Below are positions 26,581 to 36,800 of a stretch of 63,323 nucleotides of DNA, one piece after another. Under the pieces are notes generated by a model. The model was given only the letters and a program-made list of their open reading frames with translations. It had not been told where the DNA came from and made no database searches. The DNA is from a virus. Every line of letters starts with the position of its first letter. The first letter of the stretch is position 1. The translations under genes were made by a program, and so were the position numbers. Location of the stretch: positions 1 through 63,323 of IMG/VR virus record IMGVR_UViG_3300040959_000894; one strand, 5' to 3'.

Positions 26581-26907
26581 ATGGCATCAAGAGCAAACAT
26601 ATACATTGACCAAGGTTCAGACTTTCGTATTAGTTTTGATCTTTATGATGATGAAAACGCTGAGCTTGGCATAGCGACTTATAATTTTTATTCAAGTATG
26701 AAGAAAATGTACTCGACTTTAACAGTCGCGGATTTTGATATTGAAAAAGCTAATAACGATATTACACTTGTCTTAACAGATGATGTTACCCGCACTTTGA
26801 AGCCTGGTAAATACCAATACGATGTATTAATGAAAAAGACTACCGGGGAGATGTCTAAAATTGTTGAAGGACTGGCATTTGTCGTCTCAACAATCACGGA
26901 GGTTTAA
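26581..26907 (+). CDS. Small beta-sandwich virion protein (108 aa)
   Basis: A 108-aa protein starting MASRANIYIDQGSDF, with L-K-P-G-K-Y-Q-Y-D-V-L and a C-terminal V-E-G-L-A-F-V-V-S strand. The pattern (an N-terminal strand ending IDQG, a middle of alternating strands, then PGxYxYDV) matches small Ig-like beta-sandwich proteins commonly encoded beside tail fibre or baseplate genes in phages. It leads a transcription unit and is followed after 3 bases by the 1455-aa fibre gene, so it is probably a collar or attachment partner of that fibre. Similar in style to the 110-aa protein at 48317. Confidence 0.6.
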   Translation: MASRANIYIDQGSDFRISFDLYDDENAELGIATYNFYSSMKKMYSTLTVADFDIEKANNDITLVLTDDVTRTLKPGKYQYDVLMKKTTGEMSKIVEGLAFVVSTITEV

Positions 26908-26910
26908 CAC

Positions 26911-29900
26911 GTGGCCATTAAAGTAAAAGTCGGTGGTTCGCGTTCAATACGTTCGGTACCGAAGCAAGACACATTAAGACCAATTATTGCCCAAGGTGAA
27001 AAGAAACCGGTTATTGTACCTGATTCTGTTGTACTTGGCGTTGATACGATTGGTCCATATACAAGAGAGATTTTTGCAGGCGACGGCATTACGGTTCAAA
27101 CACTTGGCGGTGATGGCGGCGAGTCCGCTAATGTAACTATTACCCACGTTAATACATCAGACCAAGCAAACACCACAAACTCTCCATTAGGTTTTGTTAA
27201 AAATATTTCACTTGACCAATTTGGGCATTTAACTGATTTAACAAACACAGAATTAAATCCTACAAACTTTACAGCAGCTAATAATATAATCAGTTCAAAC
27301 GATATTACGTTTGGTAATACTGCAATTACATTAGGTGGAACAACTGACCAATTCTTAGGGCTAAACCTTATACAGGTTGGCGACCTAACAATTACAGGTT
27401 CTGGGATTTCAGGAACAGGTAATATTACCTTAACGCCACCTGTTGATAACGTCATTGATATGACAAACCATAGAATTGTTAATGTCCGTGATCCTATTGA
27501 TCCGTATGACGTTGTTACAAATAACTATCTTGGTGATACACTCGAAGCACTTGAATTAAGTCTTTTGATTATCTCAGATCCCGTTAAACCAACTGACGCA
27601 ACAAATAAAAGATACGTTGATAATGTTGCCCAAGGTATTTCGGTTCGCCCATCATCACTTGCAGCAACAACCGAAGATCTTAGTATTACATTCCCAGGTG
27701 CTGTATTTGAAGCTGGTAACTCGTCGATAGATACCACAATCACATTACCTGAAGCCTTTACAATTGAAATTGATGGTGTTTCAAATTGGACTGTAGGATC
27801 ACAACTTCTTGTTAAAGATCAGGCAAACCCTGTTGAAAACGGTTCTTATGACCTTGTACAGGTTGGTGATCCAACTGCTAATTTGGAATGGATTTTTGCA
27901 AGATCAGATTTCAATAATGAAAGTGTTGAAATACCAGGTACTTTTGAGTTTGTAACCGATGGTATTGTAAACAAGAATAAAGGTTTTGTTGCAACTGTTG
28001 CTGATGCCGAAACTTTTGAGATTGACGTTCATTCAATTAATTGGGTTCAATTCCAAGGTGTTGGCACATTCACTGCTGGTGAAGGTTTAACATTAACAGG
28101 AACTGAGTTTAGTGTAAACGAACAGCAAATTCTTGATACCATTACTACACCTGATAATGTTCTAACAATTGTTGGGAATGGTGGTTTGGTATTACCTGTT
28201 GGAACACAGGCAGAAAGAACACAGCCTGCTGCAGGTATGGTACGTTTCAACACCGATCAGACAAGGTTTGAAGGTTATAATGGTATAGCTTGGGCAGGTC
28301 TAGGCGGTACAATTGACACCGACCAAGATACATTTGTTCAGGCGGAAACAACACCAAATGCCGACAACGATGAATTAAAATTCTTTGTTGGTGGAACACA
28401 GCAACTTATTATTAATACGAATGGTAGTATTGAAGCAAATAGCTCTATTACCATTAACGATAATATTCAATTAGGTCATAGTGAAGTTGCAGAGTTTAAT
28501 CTGACTGGTGCAATTCAATTCCCGAAAGGTACAACACTCGAAAGACCTTCACCTCAAACTGGGATGATCCGTTATAATACAGATGACCAAAGGTTTGAAG
28601 GATTTGATAATACAGGTTCATGGAGTTCAATTGCAGGTTCAGTTATTGACCTTGACCGAGATACAAAAATTGTTGCCGAATCATCAAGCGGTGCCGATAA
28701 TGACCAAATACAATTCTTTACAGCAGGTACCGAAAGATTACAACTATCTGAAGTTGGTTTGTTTAAATTTGGTGATGGATTAAATAAGTTTACAATTGAT
28801 TACTTAACAGGTGATACGCAAATCAGCGGTGACCTTGGTGTAACGGGTAATGTAACTATTGGTGGTAATATTCAAATCGGTGATGCCGATACAGACGCAA
28901 TTACAGTTAGTGCTGATTTTGAAAGTAACCTGATCCCTGATGTAACTGATACTTATACATTGGGATCTGCAACTAAAGATTGGTTAGCGGCATATGTTGC
29001 TGAAATAAGAAATGCTGCTGACTTTATTAAACTTACCGCCGATGTTGTAAAAGTTAATTCTACAGGTGGTTTCATAATTCCAGTTGGGAATGTGTCGGAA
29101 AGACCTACAGCCGAACAAGGTATGATCCGTTATAACACACAGGATGCTAGATTTGAAGCATACAATGGCACAGCATGGACAGGCCTTGGTGGTGTTATTG
29201 ATGTTGACCAAAATACCTTTATACGTGCCGAGTCTTCACCAGGTGCTGATAATAACCAATTAGATTTCTTTGCAAATAATCAGATTGCCATGCAAATTGA
29301 TTCTGATGGATCATTTAAATTTGGTAGTGGATTATCAAAAGTTATAATTGATTATAACACAGGATTATTTTCTGTCAATGGAAAAATGGTGGTTGATGAT
29401 GTTATTTTAGATGAAAATAGTATTATATCCGCAAACGGTGATCTTGTACTTGGCGCAAATACAGCTTCAGATCAAATTGATGTAAGCGGCCATGTTATTA
29501 CAAACGTTGGTACACCTGTAGCAAATACTGATGCTGTGCCATTAGGTTATCTTGCCAGTGCATTTACTTCACAGTTAACAGTTATTGATGAAGCAAACAC
29601 GTTTAATTCAGTTAACCTCATTCAAAACCCAACACTTACACTTGGTAATGGTCTTATTGCCTTTGATGAAGATGCTGGTAATAATGCAATTAGTATTGGT
29701 ATTCAGGATACAGGTGTTACACCAGGTTCATATGGTAACGATGGTTTTACCGCTCGTGTTGTTCTTAACGAACAAGGTCAGGTTACATTTGCTACAGAAA
29801 TTCCTGTTGAGCTTCAAGCGAACGCTATTCCTGACTTTACAGAAACGGTACACGATCTTATCGGTGAAATGTTTAGAAACAATACCGAAGACGGAGTTTC

Positions 29901-31278
29901 TATTACATACGATGACCCAACCGATAAATTAAATGTTGAAGTTACCGCTAATTATGTCGGTTCTGTTACAGCAGGATTCGGTATCACAACAACAGGCACA
30001 CCTGCACCAGGATATGCTCAAAATGTTGCACTTAATGTTGGTACAATTGATGCAAGATATATCAACGTAACTGGTGATACAATGACCGGTAACCTTGATG
30101 CACCTCGGTTCCGTGATAGTTCTGATGTTAGGTTCTATGGTGATTTTGCATCTGAATCTCGTTTGAACACAATCCGCGTTGGTTATTTACAAAACGCTGC
30201 TCAAATTAAAATGGAAGGTTCTACAGGAACCGCAACACTTTATTCTGATGGTACAAAAATCGGTCAGCTTAATAACGCATTTAACTATGTGTTCTATGGC
30301 CGTAAAGATACATCAGATTTCTATGTGGAAAGCGGTGATGTAATTGCCGAAAGATTTGTTGATACTGAATCCACATCATATTTCTTACACCCAGGTGGCA
30401 CAGATTCAAATTTAAAACAAGTTAATATTGAAACTCAATTAGATGTTGCCAATCTTACATTTAATAATAACTCAATTGACTCATCAACAAATACAATTGA
30501 TTTTAGTAACAACAGATTACTAAACCTACTTGATCCTACAAATGACCAGGATGCAGCTACAAAGGTTTATGTTGATAGTGTTGCTCAAGGTTTAAGAGTT
30601 ATTCCGTCGGCGCTTGCTGCAACAACTGCTGATTTAGGTGCAACATATAATAACACTGATGGGACACTCACAAACAACGGTACACTTGCTGCATTTGAAT
30701 TGGATGGTGTAACAGAGTGGTCAGTTGGTGATAGAGTACTTGTTAAAGATCAGACTGATGAAATTGAAAACGGTTCATACGAAGTAACAACTGTCGGCGA
30801 TGGTACAACAGCATGGGTACTTACTCGTGGTGAATACTTTAATGAAACATCAGAAATTCCTGGTGCATTTCAATTCGTAACTGATGGTACTCAAAATAAA
30901 AATACAGGTTATGTAGCAACAGTTGCCGATGCTGAAGGATTTGTTCTAGGTATTGGTGATGTGATCTGGTATCAGTTCTCTGGTGCTGGCACATATTCAG
31001 GTGGTGAAGGTTTAACATTAACAGGAACAGATTTCTCAGTTAATGTTGATGACACCGGAATTGAGATTGTTGCTGATACGTTACAATTAAAAGATGGCGG
31101 TGTTACTAATGCTAAAATGGCAAACCCGACATTTACTGTTTCTGATGAAACCGATGCTAATACAGCAATCACTTTAGGTGAAACATTACAGTTCAATGGT
31201 GTTGATGGTGTAGATACAACTGTCACTTCGGGAACTGTTTCAATTGCTGTTAATGAGATTGACGGTGGATCATTTTAA
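26911..31278 (+). CDS. Tail fibre protein with duplicated modules (1455 aa)
   Basis: The start is GTG with a strong GGAGGT RBS 7 bases upstream. The N-terminus MAIKVKVGGSRSIRSV is a basic head. Two long copies of one module appear at residues ~239-404 and ~1224-1379 (VAQGxxVxPSxLAATT, VLVKDQ/LLVKDQ, ENGSY, FVTDG, GEGLTLTGTxFSVN), the form found in many phage fibres. Three copies of another module are at ~429, ~537 and ~723 (GMIRYNTxxxRFE, followed by AESSxGADN). The section in between includes a RDSSDVRFYGDFASESRLN unit related to the repeats of the 3119-aa protein. No enzymatic motif or S74 domain is present, so any trimerisation aid must come from elsewhere. It probably forms a fibre shaft. 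Confidence 0.8.
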   Translation: MAIKVKVGGSRSIRSVPKQDTLRPIIAQGEKKPVIVPDSVVLGVDTIGPYTREIFAGDGITVQTLGGDGGESANVTITHVNTSDQANTTNSPLGFVKNISLDQFGHLTDLTNTELNPTNFTAANNIISSNDITFGNTAITLGGTTDQFLGLNLIQVGDLTITGSGISGTGNITLTPPVDNVIDMTNHRIVNVRDPIDPYDVVTNNYLGDTLEALELSLLIISDPVKPTDATNKRYVDNVAQGISVRPSSLAATTEDLSITFPGAVFEAGNSSIDTTITLPEAFTIEIDGVSNWTVGSQLLVKDQANPVENGSYDLVQVGDPTANLEWIFARSDFNNESVEIPGTFEFVTDGIVNKNKGFVATVADAETFEIDVHSINWVQFQGVGTFTAGEGLTLTGTEFSVNEQQILDTITTPDNVLTIVGNGGLVLPVGTQAERTQPAAGMVRFNTDQTRFEGYNGIAWAGLGGTIDTDQDTFVQAETTPNADNDELKFFVGGTQQLIINTNGSIEANSSITINDNIQLGHSEVAEFNLTGAIQFPKGTTLERPSPQTGMIRYNTDDQRFEGFDNTGSWSSIAGSVIDLDRDTKIVAESSSGADNDQIQFFTAGTERLQLSEVGLFKFGDGLNKFTIDYLTGDTQISGDLGVTGNVTIGGNIQIGDADTDAITVSADFESNLIPDVTDTYTLGSATKDWLAAYVAEIRNAADFIKLTADVVKVNSTGGFIIPVGNVSERPTAEQGMIRYNTQDARFEAYNGTAWTGLGGVIDVDQNTFIRAESSPGADNNQLDFFANNQIAMQIDSDGSFKFGSGLSKVIIDYNTGLFSVNGKMVVDDVILDENSIISANGDLVLGANTASDQIDVSGHVITNVGTPVANTDAVPLGYLASAFTSQLTVIDEANTFNSVNLIQNPTLTLGNGLIAFDEDAGNNAISIGIQDTGVTPGSYGNDGFTARVVLNEQGQVTFATEIPVELQANAIPDFTETVHDLIGEMFRNNTEDGVSITYDDPTDKLNVEVTANYVGSVTAGFGITTTGTPAPGYAQNVALNVGTIDARYINVTGDTMTGNLDAPRFRDSSDVRFYGDFASESRLNTIRVGYLQNAAQIKMEGSTGTATLYSDGTKIGQLNNAFNYVFYGRKDTSDFYVESGDVIAERFVDTESTSYFLHPGGTDSNLKQVNIETQLDVANLTFNNNSIDSSTNTIDFSNNRLLNLLDPTNDQDAATKVYVDSVAQGLRVIPSALAATTADLGATYNNTDGTLTNNGTLAAFELDGVTEWSVGDRVLVKDQTDEIENGSYEVTTVGDGTTAWVLTRGEYFNETSEIPGAFQFVTDGTQNKNTGYVATVADAEGFVLGIGDVIWYQFSGAGTYSGGEGLTLTGTDFSVNVDDTGIEIVADTLQLKDGGVTNAKMANPTFTVSDETDANTAITLGETLQFNGVDGVDTTVTSGTVSIAVNEIDGGSF

Positions 31279-31306
31279 TTAGACAAACCATATAGATTAT
31301 CATTTA

Positions 31307-31318
31307 AGGTATATACCT
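31307..31318. other. 12-bp perfect palindrome in the gap before the 807-aa gene
   Basis: AGGTATATACCT is a perfect palindrome 22 bases before the ATG at 31341. This gap has no exact TATAAATA. It could be a binding site, a weak RNA hairpin or chance; nothing decides this. Confidence 0.25.
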
Positions 31319-31340
31319 ATTATAACAAAGAGGCATAGAT

Positions 31341-33764
31341 ATGTCAACAACAATTAAGCTCCGCAGGAGTAGTATTCCCGGTCGAGTACCGAATACAGCA
31401 CAATTAGAATTCGGCGAAATCGCTATTAACACCGCGGACGGTAAAGTTTACTTTAAGTCGGGTAATTCAAGTGTTAGCTTTATAGAAGAACTATCACCAC
31501 ACGCCGCAGATTTACTTACACTTATTAAAACCGTTGACGGTGCAACATCAGGTTTAGATGCTGATCTCCTTGATGGTCAAGAAGGTACGTATTATCTTGA
31601 TTATAATAATTTTACAAACGTACCACCTGCCACCTTTGATTTAACATTATCAGGTAAAGTAACAGGTACTGCCTTTTCAAATACAGGTGTTATGGAACTC
31701 ATCACCGAGTTGGCAAATACCGGTGTTACCCCTGCACAATATGGTTCATCCTCACAAATACCAGTTATTACAATTGATGAAGACGGAAGAATTACAGCGG
31801 CATCTGAAACTTCTGTTGGTGGTGTTGATGACTTAACATGGACCGTTGCAAACAACACTCTAAGGATTGCTACATCCGATGGAACCAACTATGACGCGGT
31901 TATAAATGAGTTTACAGGCATTACAGTTAACGGCGACATTGCTGTTACAGGTCTTGTAGACGGCCGTGACATAGCTGCAGACGGTGCAAGATTAGATACA
32001 TTAGAAACTGATATTACTGTTAACTTAACTGGTGATATTGAAGGTACTGCCACATCTAATACATCAATCCTTGACATTGTAACCGAATTAGCAAACACCG
32101 GTGTAACTGCAGGATCTTACGGTTCATCTTCATTGGTGCCTGTAATTACCGTTGACGAAGATGGTCGTATTACTGCCGCTACAACTGCTGCTGTTGCTGG
32201 TGTTTCGGCAACATCTTGGACAAGCGCTAACTCAACATTTAATATTGCTACATCCGACGGTTCTGTTTATTCAACAGAAATTAGTGAGTTTGATGAAATC
32301 ACAATGGTAGGTAACGGTACTGTTGATGGCCGGGATGTTTCAGCAGACGGTGCAGAGCTTGATGGATTAACAGTTACACTCACAGGTGATATTGAAGGTA
32401 CAGGTACAAACAATTCTGGTACTATTTCTTTTGTAACTGAATTAGCAAATACTGGTGTAACTGCTGGGCAATATGGTACTGCATCCGCTATTCCTGTTAT
32501 AACCGTTGATGAAGATGGTCGTATTACTGCTGCTTCAACAACCGCCGTTGCTGGTGTTGATGACTTTAGTTGGGTTTCCGCTAATAGCACATTGGTGTTA
32601 GAAACTGGTGATGGCAGTAGTTATTATGTTACCGTTGACGAGTTTGATGAAATCACAGTTAATGGAAATATAATTATTACAGGTACTGTTGATGGCCGTG
32701 ACGTTTCGGTTGACGGTGCTAAACTTGATTTAATTGAGGACGGTGCAACTGCCGACCAAACCGCTGCTGATATTCGTGCTCTTGGATTTTATGATACGTC
32801 AAACGATGGAACAGGATCAAACCTTGATGCCGATAAACTTGATGGTCTACACGCATCTGATATTTTAGCACAAGCTGCTAACTCTGCGGCAGGTCAAATT
32901 GGTAATGGTGAAGTTCAAGTAAATGGTGGTAACGCAATCGACGGATCAGGCACATTTAATTTAAATGATTCTACCGATATTATTATAACTTTAGACCACT
33001 CCGATACATCTAGCGTGGTTGATGTTTCATTAGCAGATGGTAACGTACTTACGGGTGTTACATTTGACACATATGGTCACGTTCAAACAACAACATCTAC
33101 TGATTTAGACGGCCGTTATTATACAGAAACAGAAGTAGATAATTTATTAGACGATAAGGTTGATAATACAGTACAAGTAATTGCAGGTACTGCACTGACG
33201 GGTGGTGGTGCCTTAACCGCCAATGTTACAATTGACCACGGCGATACTTCTTCTGTTGCCGATGAGACATTTGGTACACTTGAATTCTTAACAGGTATTA
33301 CGTTTGATACTCATGGTCACGTACAGACAGCAACAAAAGAAACAAGAAGTTTTATTACAGAAGCACAAGGTGATCTAAGATACGTTAATGTAACTGGCGA
33401 TACGATGTCAGGATCCTTGACTGTTAATGCTGATATTATTCAAGATGAGTCAAGATCTGTTTCTACCGAAGTTACAACAGCAACCATTTTCCCGCAGGAT
33501 ATCTATACATTTGACGCATCTACTTATGGCAGTGCTGAAATTGTTATTACCGCGAAAGATGGTGCTGAAAGACATACAACAAAAATACTGGTAACACATA
33601 ACGGATCAACTGCACACGCAACAGAGTTTGCTACTATCACAACAAGTTCAGAACTTGCGGAATATGATGTAAGTTTAACCGGCGGTGATGTTAAAATTGT
33701 TGGAACACCAGCAAGCAGTAATAGTACAACATACAAAATAGTGGCAACACTGATTGACGTATAA
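31341..33764 (+). CDS. Tail fibre protein (807 aa)
   Basis: The N-terminus (TIKLRRSSIPGRVPNTAQLEFGEIAINTADGKVYFK, here given in parts) is the widespread phage fibre head also found in T4-like long fibres: I-K-L-R-R-S-S, then E-I-A-I-N-T-A-D-G-K. It is followed by a LDADLLDG element. The body has three ~100-aa repeats (GDIEGTxTxN, ELANTGVTAGxYG, VITVDEDGRITAA, VDGRDVSADGA). A further region carries DLDGRYYTE, typical of fibre shaft repeats. The C-terminal ~100 residues form a beta domain ending KIVATLIDV that resembles C-termini of other marine phage fibres. The RBS is AGAGG before the ATG. The stop codon overlaps the next late promoter. Confidence 0.8.
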   Translation: MSTTIKLRRSSIPGRVPNTAQLEFGEIAINTADGKVYFKSGNSSVSFIEELSPHAADLLTLIKTVDGATSGLDADLLDGQEGTYYLDYNNFTNVPPATFDLTLSGKVTGTAFSNTGVMELITELANTGVTPAQYGSSSQIPVITIDEDGRITAASETSVGGVDDLTWTVANNTLRIATSDGTNYDAVINEFTGITVNGDIAVTGLVDGRDIAADGARLDTLETDITVNLTGDIEGTATSNTSILDIVTELANTGVTAGSYGSSSLVPVITVDEDGRITAATTAAVAGVSATSWTSANSTFNIATSDGSVYSTEISEFDEITMVGNGTVDGRDVSADGAELDGLTVTLTGDIEGTGTNNSGTISFVTELANTGVTAGQYGTASAIPVITVDEDGRITAASTTAVAGVDDFSWVSANSTLVLETGDGSSYYVTVDEFDEITVNGNIIITGTVDGRDVSVDGAKLDLIEDGATADQTAADIRALGFYDTSNDGTGSNLDADKLDGLHASDILAQAANSAAGQIGNGEVQVNGGNAIDGSGTFNLNDSTDIIITLDHSDTSSVVDVSLADGNVLTGVTFDTYGHVQTTTSTDLDGRYYTETEVDNLLDDKVDNTVQVIAGTALTGGGALTANVTIDHGDTSSVADETFGTLEFLTGITFDTHGHVQTATKETRSFITEAQGDLRYVNVTGDTMSGSLTVNADIIQDESRSVSTEVTTATIFPQDIYTFDASTYGSAEIVITAKDGAERHTTKILVTHNGSTAHATEFATITTSSELAEYDVSLTGGDVKIVGTPASSNSTTYKIVATLIDV

Positions 33765-33767
33765 ATA
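33760..33767 (+). promoter_or_regulatory. T4-type late promoter TATAAATA overlapping a stop codon
   Basis: Exact consensus overlapping the TAA of the 807-aa gene, 33 bases before the GTG start at 33801. Confidence 0.75.
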
Positions 33768-33800
33768 GATAAAAATAACGCCAACTGGGGAGAGTGAACC

Positions 33801-36800
33801 GTGGCCGATAAGAAATTTATAGTAAAGCATGGTCTGCAGACCCAAAATAATGTTGTTGTAGGTACCACTACCGATGATGGTACAAATAAACTTCAGGTAA
33901 CAGGACCAAGTAAACTTTCAGGACAATTAACGGTTCAGCAATCGACTGGTTCTACACCATCTATTGATATTTTCAATGATGCAGGACTTCTCAATAATCC
34001 TATTGTTGCAAGGTTCCGTGGTGAAGCACAAGACTCAATGGAAATTCAATATATTTCCGCAGGTGACTATAAACTTACAAACACAGGTCAAGATAACTCT
34101 ATCATATTTTATGATGGAACGCCTGGTATTCAAATTCTTTATAATGATGTTGTTGACCTAGAGTTTGATAGCGGTGGTATTGATTTCAAACGTGAACCAA
34201 CATACCTGGGCAACGTATTTTGGAACGCAGGAAATGACGGTACAGGATCAGGCCTTGATGCCGACTTACTTGATGCTTTAGATTCAACACAATTCGTACG
34301 TTCAGATACCGATGATACATTGGACGGCAGTTATGTTATTACTGGTAACTTGACAGTTCAAGGCGCAACAACCACTGTCGAATCAGAAACTGTTTTAATT
34401 GCTGATAACCTTCTCACTCTCAACAGCAATTTCACATCAGGTACACCAACAGAAAACGCTGGTTGGGAAGTTCTTCGCGGTGATTTAAATTCATCATCTT
34501 TGCAATGGGATGAAACAAACGATTGGTTTAAACTAATTTCAGCAGGTACAGACTTAGGTCGTATTATTACAACAGCCGATGAAGGCTCGGGTAACTCGTT
34601 TGATGCTGATACAGTTGACGGATTAGAAGCAGAACAATTCCTACGTTCTGATGCTGATGATACCGCAACAGGTAATATCACTATTGAAGGTAATTTGACT
34701 ATTGGTGATAATGTCGGCGGTGCAAGAATTAACCTTGACGGCTCAGGTACAAACGGTGTACTTTATTCAAACAACGGTGTAATTGGTTTCTTAAAACCTG
34801 ACCAAAACTACGGTGCTCAATTAAATACAAGTTTTGATTGGGTTGTTGATAATAACATAGTTGCAAAACAATTCGTAGATGCTGATGATAATACTTATCT
34901 TGTTGATCCTGCAAGTGGATCAGTACTTGCCTCAATATCTATTGATGATTACGTTAGCCACAATGGTGATTTAAATTCATATTTTGGTTTTGATGCCGAT
35001 GATAGTTGGGTACTATATCTCAACGGTGTAAAGCAAATTGATGTAAGCACAACAGGAACAGAAATAACCGGTACCATCACAAGCACAGGCGATGCAATTG
35101 CTCCAAGGTTTGTAGATGCCGATGATAATAGTTATCTTGTTGATCCTGCTGGTGACTCAGTTTTACATTCAGTTGGTTTAGACGATGACTTATTCCATAA
35201 TGGTGATACTGACACAAAGATTTCATTTAATACAGATCAAATTGATTTAGCAACAGGTGGCACATCAAGATTAGAAATTTCTAATACTGCAGTTACAGCA
35301 TCGGTTGATGTAAAGGCTCCTCGATATTTAGATAGTGATGATAATACGTACCTTGGTGACTTTGCCGGTACATCAGTAATGAATACGATTGGAATTGATA
35401 GTGATCTTTTCCATAACGGCGATACTGATACTAAACTTTCGTTTGACACCGACACAATTGATTTGGATACAGGTGGAGCAACAAGATTAGAAATTACTAA
35501 TAGTGCGGTTACATCATCAGTTGATTTGATTGCACCAAGATTACTCGACTCAGATAACAATGCATATCTTGTTAATCCTTCTGGAACATCAGTTATAAAT
35601 GATATTGGTATTGATGATGACTTATTCCACAATGGTGATACCGATACTAAACTTTCATTCGGTACGGATCAGATTGATTTATCAACAGGTGGTGCTGTCA
35701 GAGTTCAAATTACAGATGCTGCAACCACATTTACAAACAACGTAATCATTAATGATTATATAAAACACAACGGTGATCCTGATACTTATTTTGGATATGA
35801 CTCCGATGATAATTTTGAATTAGTTGTAGGCGGAACAAAAACACTTGACTCGAGTTCAACTGCATTACAGACAGGTGTCAACTTTGGTATTAATGTAGCA
35901 CCAACTTCACCGTTAAGTGTTAAACAAGCTTCAACAATGGGACCAAACCCATTTGCCGCAACAAACCGATATGCTGATTTCAGTGATGGTAATACAACTG
36001 ATTTCTCTATCCGCGGTGATCAGTTTAGAAATATTTACAATGTTATGGAAGGTGATGCAGGTTTCTACATCATTGACTCAGGTGCAAACTTTACGTTAAG
36101 TGCTGATACAAGTACAGGCGATGTTATTGTTGGTGACCAATCCGCACAATATACTGTTGGTGATATGACACCACTTGTTGGTTCTAATACAAATAATAAA
36201 CTACACGTTAACGGATCAGTTCAATTAAATAGCAACGATGATGCTTATGTTGTAGGTAACGGTACTGCCTCGTTCTTTAAAAATAATGAGCTTGGGTTTG
36301 GTCAAGGTGGCGGTTTCTATATGACCGATGCCAATGACGTTAAAGTACGCAACGGTAAAAACATATCCACCGCGGGTAATATGTATGCTGAAATTTATTA
36401 CGATTATACTGACACTGCGTATAAAGGTGAGTTTGCTGGCACATCAGTAATGAACCAGATTCAGCTTGATGATTATATTATCCATAAAGGTGATACAAAT
36501 AACTATTTTGGTTTTGATGCCGCAGATCAGCAAGTATTCTACACAGGTGGAACACGCCGTGCTGTTATTAATAATACATATGCTCAAATTGACCACGAAA
36601 TCCGTGCGCCAATCTTTAAAGATAGCGCCGATACAGATTATAGCTGGAACCCAAATACTAACTCTGCTCATAGATTCTCAACACCAACTGGCCGTGTTGA
36701 TATTGGTCCAATGGATGCAACGTATTCGCATTTTGATACTGACCGTGCTAGGTTCTTTTTTAATAAGCCTACTTACCACGATGGCGGTGCATATGCCTTT

